Shown here: piece after piece, positions 44,096 through 52,695 of the stretch
How the letters are laid out: every line of letters starts with the position of its first letter
Numbering within the stretch: the stretch's first letter is position 1
DNA from: Fibrobacterota bacterium
GTDB lineage: Bacteria; Fibrobacterota; Chitinivibrionia; Chitinivibrionales; Chitinispirillaceae
Length of the DNA stretch: 64,000 bases
Assembly (NCBI GenBank): GCA_023459055.1
Contig: JAEWVR010000004.1
Coordinates: 314,891 to 378,890 of the forward strand
Reading direction: 5' to 3'
Translations under genes and position numbers: made by a program
The notes under the pieces: model-generated
Database searches by the model: none
Told to the model about the DNA's origin: nothing
Seen by the model: the letters and a program-made list of their open reading frames with translations, nothing else

Positions 44096-45418
44096 ATGCC
44101 ATTTTATTTGTCAATTGCATTTAAAAATATATTCAGAGATCTGCGCCGTAGTATCACACTTGGTATCAATTACTTCTTTATAACGATCCTGCTGCTTCTT
44201 GTTTTTTCAATTACGCAGGGAGTAAAGAAAAATATTACCCGGAACGTTCTTACATCTACTGCAGGTCACATTACTGTTTCAGGAGAGTATATTGTCAATG
44301 GACGAACGTATCAGGGTATCCAGCATTATCCGGCTGTAGACAGTATCACCAGAGATGCATTCAATGGAACTTCAGTGATCACACGATACTCTATGAGTTC
44401 TGCGGTTTATTACAAGGGTATTTCAAAACGACTCTCGTTTACCGGAATCAATGTATCATCAGACAATGGTTATAAAAACCAGATCATGGTAAACGATACC
44501 GGATGGAATAATTTTGTCCGTAATCCTAACGCGGTACTTATACCATTGTCAATTGCAGAATACTTCGGACTATCGGTAAATGATGAACTGCTGATTTCAA
44601 CCAGAAGTCGTCTTGGGGCATTTAACACAGGCACAATTAAAGTCGCGGGAATTTTTACAAGTGGTAATTATTTTCTTAAAGACATTGTAATCAGTCATTT
44701 TGATTTTCTTCAGAAGCTTGACCTTGCAGATCTGTCAACCGCATCAAAAATGTTCATTTACTTTGACAAACCTGTAGATATTGATACAAAACGAAACATT
44801 CTTCTTGACAAGCTTAACAAAACAGGTTTTATCGCAAATAAACCGGCTAACAATAATGATGCTCTCAATGCAGTCTCTGCGGCATCACCACGATATAAAG
44901 TGCAACCCGGGGATGTCAACCTGAAACGGTTGACACTTTCCACGGCCGATGAAGTTACCGGGATCGTTTCGCAAGTTACTGGTGCAATTAACGGACTTGG
45001 CATATTTGTTGCCGCAATCATGCTGTTTATTATTTCTGTATCAATATTCATCAATATGCGTATGACTATAAACGACCGCATGCTCGAAATTGGAACACTA
45101 CGTGCAATCGGTTGTGAACAGAATTCAATTGTCAAACTGTTTATTGCAGAAAATGTACTGCTCAGCCTTCTCTTCATTGGTGCCGGAATAGCAGGCGGGC
45201 TCATTCTTATGACACTCGGCAGTACGTTTGTCACGCTGCCATCAAATGGTACTATCGGATTATTTCTGAATCAGGGACGCCCTGTATTTGAACCAACAAT
45301 TGTGCATATAGTATTCATACTCGTTATTCTCATATTCTTTACAACATTGTTTTCTTATTTTCCCGCGCGGTATGGCGGCAGAATGCAAGTCGTTACTGCA
45401 CTTAATAAAACAAATTGA
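44096..45418 (+). CDS. FtsX-like ABC permease (LolC/E or MacB type), second
   Basis: 440 residues with the same plan as its neighbour: TM1 (~20-40), a periplasmic domain (~45-290) and three C-terminal TMs, with MRMTINDRMLEIGTLRAIGC as the FtsX-domain signature. AAGGAA precedes the ATG and the gap to the first permease is 10 nt. Two different permeases with one ATPase suggest a LolCDE-like heterodimer rather than a MacB homodimer. Confidence 0.88.
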   Translation: MPFYLSIAFKNIFRDLRRSITLGINYFFITILLLLVFSITQGVKKNITRNVLTSTAGHITVSGEYIVNGRTYQGIQHYPAVDSITRDAFNGTSVITRYSMSSAVYYKGISKRLSFTGINVSSDNGYKNQIMVNDTGWNNFVRNPNAVLIPLSIAEYFGLSVNDELLISTRSRLGAFNTGTIKVAGIFTSGNYFLKDIVISHFDFLQKLDLADLSTASKMFIYFDKPVDIDTKRNILLDKLNKTGFIANKPANNNDALNAVSAASPRYKVQPGDVNLKRLTLSTADEVTGIVSQVTGAINGLGIFVAAIMLFIISVSIFINMRMTINDRMLEIGTLRAIGCEQNSIVKLFIAENVLLSLLFIGAGIAGGLILMTLGSTFVTLPSNGTIGLFLNQGRPVFEPTIVHIVFILVILIFFTTLFSYFPARYGGRMQVVTALNKTN

Positions 45419-45429
45419 GGTATATAATC

Positions 45430-46197
45430 ATGAAAAACTTGTTTTGTTACACATCAACATTACTTCTGTTTCTTGTGATAGTTACAACTGCACAACAGCA
45501 GTCGAATGACCCGAAGGCGGTCGCACTGATCGAATCCCTTCAAAACAAACTCAATCTTGAAGGATCTGACATTACCAGCACCTTTACCCTTGTGCAAAGA
45601 AAAGATGGTGAGGCAGACAGAGTACTTAAAATTCAGGTATTCCGCAGGGATATCGAACAGAAGTTTACACTCCTCTTCCAGTATCCAGAAAGTGAAAAAG
45701 GTAAAGGGTACTATCGCAACGGTGATAATCTCTACCTCTATCTTCCGTCAACACGAGAATTTGTTTTCCGTAATCGTAAAGATGATGTCGGATCAACTGA
45801 TGTACGTACCGACCTTTTTGGGAGGCTCGATCTTCTAAAACAATATACTGTCGCTTATAGTGGAACGCAAACCGTCTCAAAATTTGACTGCGACGTCGTA
45901 ACCCTTACTGCGACAGCACTTGATGTATCATTTCCGGTGCAAACCTGGTTTTTACGCAAGAGTGATGGGCTTGTGGTGAAAGTTGAAAACTACTCCGCAT
46001 CAAAAACACTGCTCCGGACATTTTTCTATATTGACTACAAGGAAGTTGTAAAAGGTAAGTACCTGTTTACAAAATTAATGGCAGTCAACAATCTTGAAAA
46101 AGGGCAGAAAACGCTGCTCAGTTATGAAAATATTATCACCGACAAGATTAAAGATTATACATTTTCACAGGCATTTCTTGAGGAACAGTCGAGGTAA
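45430..46197 (+). CDS. LolA-like outer-membrane lipoprotein-sorting protein
   Basis: 255 residues from the ATG at 45430 (GAGG upstream). Signal peptide to ~residue 22 (VTTAQ). The mature part has the LolA/LolB-like half-barrel pattern of the 'outer membrane lipoprotein-sorting protein' family: ITSTFTLVQRKDGEADRVLK, the GKGYYRNGDNLYLYLPSTRE segment, PVQTWFLRKSDGLVVKVENY and a DYKEV-KGKYLFTKL end. LolA-like proteins carry lipidated cargo across the periplasm. It lies between the LolCDE-like transporter and an outer-membrane barrel, which completes a possible trans-envelope route. The cargo is unknown. Confidence 0.82.
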   Translation: MKNLFCYTSTLLLFLVIVTTAQQQSNDPKAVALIESLQNKLNLEGSDITSTFTLVQRKDGEADRVLKIQVFRRDIEQKFTLLFQYPESEKGKGYYRNGDNLYLYLPSTREFVFRNRKDDVGSTDVRTDLFGRLDLLKQYTVAYSGTQTVSKFDCDVVTLTATALDVSFPVQTWFLRKSDGLVVKVENYSASKTLLRTFFYIDYKEVVKGKYLFTKLMAVNNLEKGQKTLLSYENIITDKIKDYTFSQAFLEEQSR

Positions 46198-46202
46198 TAG
46201 CG

Positions 46203-47447
46203 ATGCACTATTTAAAGACGTTATTAATGCTCTTATTTGTCGTTATTGTCTCCATTGCGGCAAATGATAATGCTGTGGAGGACGATCCGTTCAGTACTGC
46301 AGAATTTGACAGTGTGATAACAAAAGTAAACACAGTCCCTGATCAGTTTTCACGTACATTTCTTGGCGGTGTTTCGTTTGCATCTGAGGGAACTTCCACA
46401 TACCTGTTACAAAGTAACAAAAGTGCGACAGACTTACGTTTTTTCGGAAAACCGTTTGCCAAATTATCAAGAGATGATATCGGCTCACTCTTCCTGAGTA
46501 CTTCATTTAATTACTTCCTTCTGGCATCATCCAATTCTGAGTTTACAAAACATTACTACCAGTTGCAGAAAGCGGATCCGTCACAGGTTGATTTGAGGCT
46601 TTCAGAATTTCATTTGTCATTTGATATCAACAAGAAAGTTTTTATTCGTATTGGAAATCAATTGATAAGCTGGGGTGCATCCTACTTCTGGTCACCTGAG
46701 GATTTTATTAATCGTCAAAAAAATCAGATCACCGCACTTAGTGCAGTTGATATACGAAGTGGAAAACCGGGTATTCGATTCCACATTCCTTTTGAGAAAT
46801 CGAATTTGTTCTTTTTTACCGATTTTTCAAAAGTCACAGCGAATGGTTCTGTAAACTCACTTGCAGAAAATATCGCCCAGGCATGGCGTTTTGATGCGAC
46901 AATTGCAAATGTCAATGTAGGTACCGTTGGTTATGTCGGTGCAGACAGCCCATTACATATCGGTTTTGATGCAACAGGAAATGTGCTTACTGCGGATGTC
47001 TACGGGGAGCTTGCACTAACCATTGATAATAACTCTGAACAAACAGCACCGGCATTTAGTGCCGGTTTTTCAAAAGTATTCGGTGAAGAAAAAACATGGA
47101 CATTCAGATCTGAAGTCTATTATAACGACACCGGATTTGGTGATACTGCGATCTCTTCATTACGTCCAGGTGAATTTACGCCACTGTATTCAGGTAGAGT
47201 GTACGTATTTACCGAGTTGACGACATCAAAGCTGTTTACATCAATGATAAGCAGTTCGCTTCTTTACTATATGAACTGCATCGATCGCAGTTTTTCATCA
47301 ACACTGCTCTTTACTTTTGATTTTCCAAAAGTACTTCCATTTACTCTTTATATACGAGCAAACGGGGGCAGACTTGACAGAGAGTTTACTGGATTATTCG
47401 CCGATCGCACGCTTACCGCCGGCTTACGGATACGAGGGGATTTTTAG
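46203..47447 (+). CDS. Outer-membrane beta-barrel protein (DUF1302-like)
   Basis: 414 residues. A signal peptide ends near residue 20 (SIAA), then ~50 residues of acidic linker, then alternating amphipathic strands to the end. The C-terminal residue is Phe (GLRIRGDF), as in outer-membrane barrels recognised by BamA. The segment RIGNQLISWGASYFWSPEDF followed by IN resembles the conserved turn of DUF1302-type porin-like proteins. It is 5 nt after the LolA-like gene, so it is co-transcribed and probably the outer-membrane end of that system. I assign the fold with fair confidence; the function is inference. Confidence 0.68.
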   Translation: MHYLKTLLMLLFVVIVSIAANDNAVEDDPFSTAEFDSVITKVNTVPDQFSRTFLGGVSFASEGTSTYLLQSNKSATDLRFFGKPFAKLSRDDIGSLFLSTSFNYFLLASSNSEFTKHYYQLQKADPSQVDLRLSEFHLSFDINKKVFIRIGNQLISWGASYFWSPEDFINRQKNQITALSAVDIRSGKPGIRFHIPFEKSNLFFFTDFSKVTANGSVNSLAENIAQAWRFDATIANVNVGTVGYVGADSPLHIGFDATGNVLTADVYGELALTIDNNSEQTAPAFSAGFSKVFGEEKTWTFRSEVYYNDTGFGDTAISSLRPGEFTPLYSGRVYVFTELTTSKLFTSMISSSLLYYMNCIDRSFSSTLLFTFDFPKVLPFTLYIRANGGRLDREFTGLFADRTLTAGLRIRGDF

Positions 47448-47826
47448 GCTCCCGCCTGATAAATTATTACAGATGTAACATATGAAGGTTTGTTAAAATA
47501 TGCCTGAAACAGATCCCTGACAAAATAATTAATAATGCTTTTGCACACCTCCACGCCCCCACGCCAATGTCGTTTACTTAAGCTTGACATGTTGCAGCTG
47601 TACTGATTGCTCGCCCCCTAAATCCCCCGCAGGGGGACTTTGAGAGCAGAATAGCTTGTTTAGCCTATTTCTTCAAGTCCCCCTGCGGGGGATTTAGGGG
47701 ACGAGTCTTACGTGTCAATCATAAATTAACGATATTAGGGGGGGATAAAGGGGGGATTATTTTTTTGTACAATTAGTACAAACCATTATTCAAAACAATT
47801 ATAAAATTGATTGTAGTTGTTGCAAA
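47448..47826. other. Intergenic region holding a MITE-like element
   Basis: 379 nt between the barrel gene and asrB. The element occupies 47568-47734. It is followed by a G-rich stretch (GGGGGGGATAAAGGGGGGATT, ~47737-47758) like that at 62318-62345. No gene. Confidence 0.7.
47568..47734. mobile_element. MITE-like element, copy 1 (167 bp)
   Basis: Left terminus TGTCGTTTACTTAAG (47568-47582); right terminus ends CATAAATTAACGATA (47720-47734). Inside, a GCTCGCCCCCTAAATCCCCC block and a CCTGCGGGGGATTTAGGGG block form a large inner inverted repeat around a central GAATAGCTTGTTTAGCC stretch. The whole 167 bp is the near-identical reverse complement of 63834-64000. No coding capacity. Confidence 0.82.
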
Positions 47827-48663
47827 ATGACAATGTACCAAATTTTACGACCAGGAATCAGACCGATGCAGACAAAAAACCACTATGAAACATTCGCACT
47901 TAGAATACTTGATATCAAACCTGAGACATCAATAGATTACACATACTGTTTTGAGTATAATAAACCGCTTGTCTATGGGCAGTTTTTTGAATTGTCAATA
48001 CCCGGCATTGGTGAGGCACCGATTTCAGTCAGTGCATTTGATCAGAACAGAATGTGGATGACGATACGAAAAGTCGGACGATTGACCGATGCTATATTTA
48101 ACTGTAAAGCAGGGGATACGATTCAATGCCGGGGTCCCTATGGAAATGGTTTTAATGTTAAACAGTTTACCGGTTCAGATCTGATAATCGTTGCCGGTGG
48201 TACCGGTCTTGCTCCGGTACGCGGCCTGACACGCTATTTTGTTACAAACAAATCAGCGTGTAAATCGCTGCATATAATAACCGGTTTTAAATCACCGTCT
48301 GATATACTTTATCGTGAAGAACTCGGTCAGTGGGAAAAGGATTCATCACTGGTACTGACTGTTGACAAAGGTACAGATACATGGTCTGGTAATATCGGAC
48401 TTGTAACAGAGTTTATTCCCAAATTACCGGTCCTTAAGAGCCCTGAAGCTCAGGCTATAGTGGTTGGCCCGCCGCTTATGATGAAATTTGCAACGCTTGC
48501 ACTTATCAAGGATGGCGTGCCGCAGGACAATATCACCGTATCATTTGAACGTAACATGAGCTGCGGTCTTGGCAAGTGCGGACATTGCAAAATTGATGAA
48601 ACATATGTATGTCTTGACGGGCCTGTGTTCAGTTTAACAAAAGCGATGCATCTGATTGATTGA
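47827..48663 (+). CDS. asrB: Anaerobic sulfite reductase subunit B
   Basis: 278 residues of the ferredoxin-reductase superfamily: FAD-binding barrel (~15-105), NAD-binding domain with VAGGTGLAPVRGL (~123-135), and a C-terminal 2Fe-2S site with Cys246, Cys251, Cys254 and Cys262 (CGLGKCGHC ... YVC) as in AsrB and PyrK. It passes electrons from NAD(P)H to the siroheme subunit AsrC, whose gene follows. AsrABC reduces sulfite to sulfide in anaerobes such as Salmonella and clostridia. No asrA (the 4Fe-4S electron-entry subunit) lies upstream, where a repeat element and a barrel gene occur instead. Confidence 0.88.
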   Translation: MTMYQILRPGIRPMQTKNHYETFALRILDIKPETSIDYTYCFEYNKPLVYGQFFELSIPGIGEAPISVSAFDQNRMWMTIRKVGRLTDAIFNCKAGDTIQCRGPYGNGFNVKQFTGSDLIIVAGGTGLAPVRGLTRYFVTNKSACKSLHIITGFKSPSDILYREELGQWEKDSSLVLTVDKGTDTWSGNIGLVTEFIPKLPVLKSPEAQAIVVGPPLMMKFATLALIKDGVPQDNITVSFERNMSCGLGKCGHCKIDETYVCLDGPVFSLTKAMHLID

Positions 48664-48680
48664 TTGGAGATGGTAGTGTA

Positions 48681-49673
48681 ATGACAGCAAAAGATATTGA
48701 CAGAAAAAAAGTTATAAAAAATGCATGGCGCATAACGAAAGACCGCGATAAAACATGCCTGAGAGTCCGGGTACCCGGAGGGCATCTTGAAGCGCACTAT
48801 CTTTCTCTTGTTCAGTCAATTGCAGATACTTATGGCAATGGAACAGTGCATATTACTTCACGTCAGGGTTTTGAGATCCCCGGTATTGCATGGGAATCGG
48901 TTGATGAAATCAATACAATCATACAACCGCTTCTCGACATGCTGCATCTTAAAATACCGTATGATCAAAATTCAAAAGGGTATCCGTCTGCAGGTACGCG
49001 CAATATTTCAGCCTGTATCGGAAACCGCGTTTGCCCTTTTGCAAATCATGATACCACCCGCCTTGCTCAGCGTATTGAACAGGAGGTATATCCACACGAT
49101 TTCCATTTTAAAATTGCTATCACCGGATGTCCCAATGATTGTATCAAAGCGCATTTGCAGGATTTTGGCATTATTTGCACAACGATTCCACAGTATGATA
49201 AAACGCGCTGCATAAGCTGTAATGCATGTGTTGACAACTGTAAAAAACGCGTCACCGGAGCATTAACTATGAGTCAGTTTGATATCATCAGGGATGAATC
49301 GCTCTGTATCGGCTGCGGGGAGTGTGTTAAAACCTGTCCAACACGCGCATGGACCCGTAGCACACAAACATACTACCGGCTGCTTATCATGGGACGGACA
49401 GGAAAAAAGAATCCCCGACTGGCATCACTTTTTTTGAAATGGGCAAGTGAGGACGTTGTGGTTCAGGTCATTAAAAACACCTACGCCTATGTAAACCGCT
49501 ACATCGATACAACACTACCCAAAGAACACATCGGCTACATAGTTGACAGAACGGGTTTTGATGTTTTTAAAAAAGAAGTACTTGAAAACATACCTCTAAA
49601 CCCGGAAGTAAAAGTTGTAAATACAATACAGTGGCACGGATACCGGTATGTTGACGATCCAGTAGTAGTGTAG
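48681..49673 (+). CDS. asrC: Anaerobic sulfite reductase subunit C (siroheme)
   Basis: 330 residues from the ATG at 48681 (GGAGATGG upstream; a TTG at 48660 would overlap asrB). The siroheme/4Fe-4S site is Cys112-x5-Cys118 (ACIGNRVC) and Cys150-x3-Cys154 (TGCPNDC). Two inserted ferredoxin-type clusters follow: Cys177/180/183/187 (CISCNACVDNC) and Cys209/212/215/219 (CIGCGECVKTC). This layout is diagnostic of AsrC, the catalytic subunit that reduces sulfite by six electrons. It forms a two-gene unit with asrB. Confidence 0.92.
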   Translation: MTAKDIDRKKVIKNAWRITKDRDKTCLRVRVPGGHLEAHYLSLVQSIADTYGNGTVHITSRQGFEIPGIAWESVDEINTIIQPLLDMLHLKIPYDQNSKGYPSAGTRNISACIGNRVCPFANHDTTRLAQRIEQEVYPHDFHFKIAITGCPNDCIKAHLQDFGIICTTIPQYDKTRCISCNACVDNCKKRVTGALTMSQFDIIRDESLCIGCGECVKTCPTRAWTRSTQTYYRLLIMGRTGKKNPRLASLFLKWASEDVVVQVIKNTYAYVNRYIDTTLPKEHIGYIVDRTGFDVFKKEVLENIPLNPEVKVVNTIQWHGYRYVDDPVVV

Positions 49674-49705
49674 TTTGCTATTGGCTGTTAGCTCTTGGCT
49701 ACTAA

Positions 49706-50923
49706 CTACTTCTTCTGCAACACCTTCTGTACCGCCGGAAAACGCAATACTACCGTTGTGCCAAATCCATGCTTTGACTCAATTGAAATACTGCCTTTAT
49801 GCTTATTCATGATAGACTGTGTAACACTTAAACCAAGCCCGGGATTCCCTCTATTTCGCTTTGTAGTAAAAAACGGGATGTATAACTGGGGGAGAGTGTC
49901 AGATGCAATACCCTGACCCTCATCAGTGATACTTAACAAAACGGAGTTGGTTTCTTTCTTGTACTGCACCGAAAGCGTAATCTTCTGCGACCGTTCAGTA
50001 AGCGCTTCACAGGCATTTTTTATGACATTGACAATTGCCTGCTGTACCAGACGCAAGTACGCCATTACATGTGGAATATCATGATCATACTGAACAATAA
50101 AATCTGATGTACTCTTCCTGATGATATCGTCACAGAGCATCAATGATGATTTAATAATTGAGACAATGTTGCAATCAGTCATTTTTTCTGTTGAGTCAAT
50201 ACGTACAAAATCCCTGATTGCAGATATCGTTCTGTCAATCCTGTCTGAGCTGGATAATATATTGTCAAGAAGATTTCTGACATTCTGACTCAGTGATGCA
50301 ATATCCTGACCATGAATAACTATATCTGATGAATCCAGGGTGTTACTTTCAATGTATTCATATACTTCATTCCAGATATCCCGGACAAGGTCAGTACTTA
50401 ATGAAATGATATTATTTGGATTGTTGATTTCATGCGCAATACCCGAAATCAGCGTGCTGAGCGCTGCTATATTGTCAACTTGTTGTGTACTGTTATCTGT
50501 AGTAGTGTCTGTGCTATGCTGCAATGATGTGCTTTCCTTGATAATACAAGTAGCAAAAAGTGTTCCGTCACTATCCTGCACTGATATGTTAAGGACTACC
50601 GGTATTGTTTTATTTTCGGCTGTTGTCAGGTATGTCTGGTATGGACCGTTTTTATGACTGATGCAATCACGCAGCACCTGCTCATAAAAACCGTCCGGCT
50701 CTCTTTTAAAAAGTAAATTAGGGTAAAGTGATACTAACGATTCTTTTGAATATCCGCTAAGTGTAAGAAATGCGTTATTTGCATAGGCACAGGAATCCAA
50801 CTGAATGAAATCATCGTGAAGATAGAAACTATGGATGAAAATACCGTCACTCAGTGTCTCAAAAATCGATTCAAAAGATGAATTAAATGGTTTTTTTAAT
50901 GTAAAAGCATCAATGGTGTTCAT
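49706..50923 (-). CDS. PAS-domain sensor histidine kinase
   Basis: 405 residues, soluble. An N-terminal PAS domain (~10-135; LDSCAYANNAFLTLSGYSKE) leads to HisKA with the phospho-His in LISGIAHEINNPNNIISLST (~157-176) and an ATPase domain (~285-400): NVIKNACEAL, ITDEGQGIA, FFTTKRNRGNPGLGLSVTQS and GFGTTVVLRFP. No receiver or HPt is attached and no response regulator gene is adjacent, so it is an orphan kinase. Convergent with asrC 32 nt away. Confidence 0.9.
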   Translation of the reverse strand: MNTIDAFTLKKPFNSSFESIFETLSDGIFIHSFYLHDDFIQLDSCAYANNAFLTLSGYSKESLVSLYPNLLFKREPDGFYEQVLRDCISHKNGPYQTYLTTAENKTIPVVLNISVQDSDGTLFATCIIKESTSLQHSTDTTTDNSTQQVDNIAALSTLISGIAHEINNPNNIISLSTDLVRDIWNEVYEYIESNTLDSSDIVIHGQDIASLSQNVRNLLDNILSSSDRIDRTISAIRDFVRIDSTEKMTDCNIVSIIKSSLMLCDDIIRKSTSDFIVQYDHDIPHVMAYLRLVQQAIVNVIKNACEALTERSQKITLSVQYKKETNSVLLSITDEGQGIASDTLPQLYIPFFTTKRNRGNPGLGLSVTQSIMNKHKGSISIESKHGFGTTVVLRFPAVQKVLQKK

Positions 50924-51030
50924 ATACCAGACTCTTTGTGAAATGACAAATGGTAGTGTGTGTAAGGATATTATATGCTAAGTTCAGGCACTAATCAAGG
51001 GGCAAGATCCGGGTTTTCAATGACGGTATC

Positions 51031-51055
51031 AAACCGGTCCATCAGGCACCGGTTT
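51031..51055. terminator. Weak hairpin downstream of pyrF
   Basis: AAACCGGT (51031-51038) and ACCGGTTT (51048-51055) form an 8-bp stem with a 9-nt loop, about 24 nt past the pyrF stop on the minus strand. No T-run follows, so intrinsic termination is uncertain. Confidence 0.35.
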
Positions 51056-51078
51056 AACTCTATAATTTATAAACACTA

Positions 51079-51900
51079 TTATGTTATGGTCCTTGCAGCA
51101 TTAATAGCATCACGCTGTCTGATTGCAGCTTCTCTGGCTTTTTCTGCAAATGCTGCAGATGAATCCGCATGAATAATCGCACGTGATGAATTTATTATCA
51201 ACCCGGTACCTGTTGCATCCGAACCGTTCTGCATTACACTGTTGATATCACCACCCTGTGCTCCGATTCCAGGAACAAGGAATGTGATATCAGGTGCTGA
51301 TGCCCGAATCACTTTCATCTCATCGGGATGCGTTGCACCAACAACAATACAGACGTTGCCATGTTTATTCCATTCATTTTGAGCTTTTTCAGCAACGATC
51401 TGAAAGAGGGGCTTTCCATTGATATGCAGGTTCTGAAAATCTGCAGATCCCGGATTTGATGTCTTACAAAGAACGACCACTCCTTTGTCGTGAAATTTAA
51501 GAAACGATTCAAGTGTATCGGATCCCATATAAGGATTTACTGTAAGCGCATCTGCTTCGTATCGTGTAAAAGCTTCCTTCGCATACATATCTGCAGTGCT
51601 ACCGATATCATTTCTTTTTGCGTCAAGAATGACCGGGATACCCGGATATGTTTTGTGTATATAGTCAATGGTCAACTTTAGTTCATTCTCTGCTCCGACC
51701 GCGGCATAATAGGCAATCTGTGGTTTAAAGCAGCAGACGCAATCCGCAGTTGCATCAATAATCGCTTTGTTGAAGGCGAAGATATGCTTTATATCACCCT
51801 GTAAATGTGGTGGAAATTTTGTCATGTCCGGATCAAGCCCGACACAGAGAAATGAATTGTTTTTTACTGATGAGGCCCGTAACGATTTCATGAAATTCAT
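51079..51900 (-). CDS. pyrF: Orotidine 5'-phosphate decarboxylase (PyrF, type 2)
   Basis: 273 residues. The N-terminus has FLCVGLDPDMTKFP; the catalytic Lys-Asp network is in VILDAKRNDIGSTA (Asp93, Lys95, Asp98); the phosphate-binding end shows LVPGIGAQGG and LIINSSRAIIHA. It converts OMP to UMP, the last step of de novo pyrimidine synthesis. The length and motif form match the longer PyrF subfamily (TIGR02127 type). AAAGGAG lies ~11 nt before the ATG. It appears to be transcribed alone. Confidence 0.94.
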   Translation of the reverse strand: MNFMKSLRASSVKNNSFLCVGLDPDMTKFPPHLQGDIKHIFAFNKAIIDATADCVCCFKPQIAYYAAVGAENELKLTIDYIHKTYPGIPVILDAKRNDIGSTADMYAKEAFTRYEADALTVNPYMGSDTLESFLKFHDKGVVVLCKTSNPGSADFQNLHINGKPLFQIVAEKAQNEWNKHGNVCIVVGATHPDEMKVIRASAPDITFLVPGIGAQGGDINSVMQNGSDATGTGLIINSSRAIIHADSSAAFAEKAREAAIRQRDAINAARTIT

Positions 51901-51990
51901 ATGTGTAAAACTCCTTTTATGTCAAGTAAGGCCGGATGCAACCACTGGTAATAAATTGAAGAGATTTGTTGTATTTACAATGTGTGTTTT

Positions 51991-52070
51991 AAAGTCCCCC
52001 TGCGGGAGCCCCTTGGGAACACCTGTCGAGGTGGGATTTAGGGGGCGTGATACGTGCAGTAAGTTTAACA
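51991..52070. repeat. Degenerate copy of MITE-like element interior
   Basis: AAAGTCCCCCTGCGGGAGCC and GGGATTTAGGGGGCG match the right inner arm of the 47568 element, interrupted by a short CCTTGGGAACACCTGTCGAGGT segment that itself forms a small hairpin. It continues into TACGTGCAGTAAGTTTAACA, an eroded end. Located between pyrF and the zinc-ribbon gene. Confidence 0.55.
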
Positions 52071-52149
52071 ATTGCATAATAAGCCGACCTATGTGGTTAA
52101 ATCTTTTTTCCACTTAAAAATTACCTGAATGTTTCATTGAAAACAAGAA

Positions 52150-52488
52150 TTATTTATCGTTGTTGGTACCGCAATAGACACAGAGGGATCTACGCTGGAT
52201 CAGATTCTTTCCACATTTTCTGCATTTTCTAACCTGCGGTTCGATGTGCTGCTCAGTAATTACATTTTTATCTGAAAACTCATTGATTTTTCTACTTATT
52301 TCTTCATCAGTAACGTTGAGCCGCTCTTTGATAACATCATACAGTGCAGCGTTCACAAGCAGCAGTTTACTTAAACGTTCCTCAAGTTCAAGAATGCGCT
52401 CCTCAACATTAGAGATTGATCGGGTACGGAGAGGATTTTTCTCAACCGGTTTATCCGGATGCCTGATATCCATGTAGAAATTTCCCAT
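52150..52488 (-). CDS. Small protein with C-terminal zinc ribbon
   Basis: 112 residues. The N-terminal third is basic and unstructured-looking, residues ~25-60 form a Leu-rich coiled-coil-like helix (VEERILELEERLSKLLLVNA), and the C-terminus holds CRKCGKNLIQRRSLCVYCG, a Cys4 zinc-ribbon with two CxxC knuckles (~89-107). GGAG is seven nt before the ATG. I do not recognise the family; zinc ribbons of this kind often bind nucleic acid or partner proteins. It sits between pyrF and a divergent gene pair. Confidence 0.6.
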   Translation of the reverse strand: MGNFYMDIRHPDKPVEKNPLRTRSISNVEERILELEERLSKLLLVNAALYDVIKERLNVTDEEISRKINEFSDKNVITEQHIEPQVRKCRKCGKNLIQRRSLCVYCGTNNDK

Positions 52489-52695
52489 GCCACAACTCCC
52501 GGAACTTTTGTTGAAAGAAAATACGATCTGTACCAGATATTAAAAAAATTGTATCGTAATTGTAGCGAAAAAGCAATCCTCCTGGTATAGTTCGAAAACT
52601 ATATTAAGACTGCATTTTTCGTGTTATTTCGTGTTATTATTAATTTAAACGATACTATATAGCACGATATCACAAATCTTTAACCGGATAATTCA

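Noticed and set aside
47600..47705. CRISPR array suspected from repeated CCCCC/GGGGG blocks
   Set aside because: There are only two inverted arms around one spacer and no regular direct repeats; it is the inner hairpin of a MITE-like element.
50975..51172. 65-codon plus-strand frame over the 3' end of pyrF
   Set aside because: Antisense to a firm pyrF reading frame, with no ribosome-binding site.
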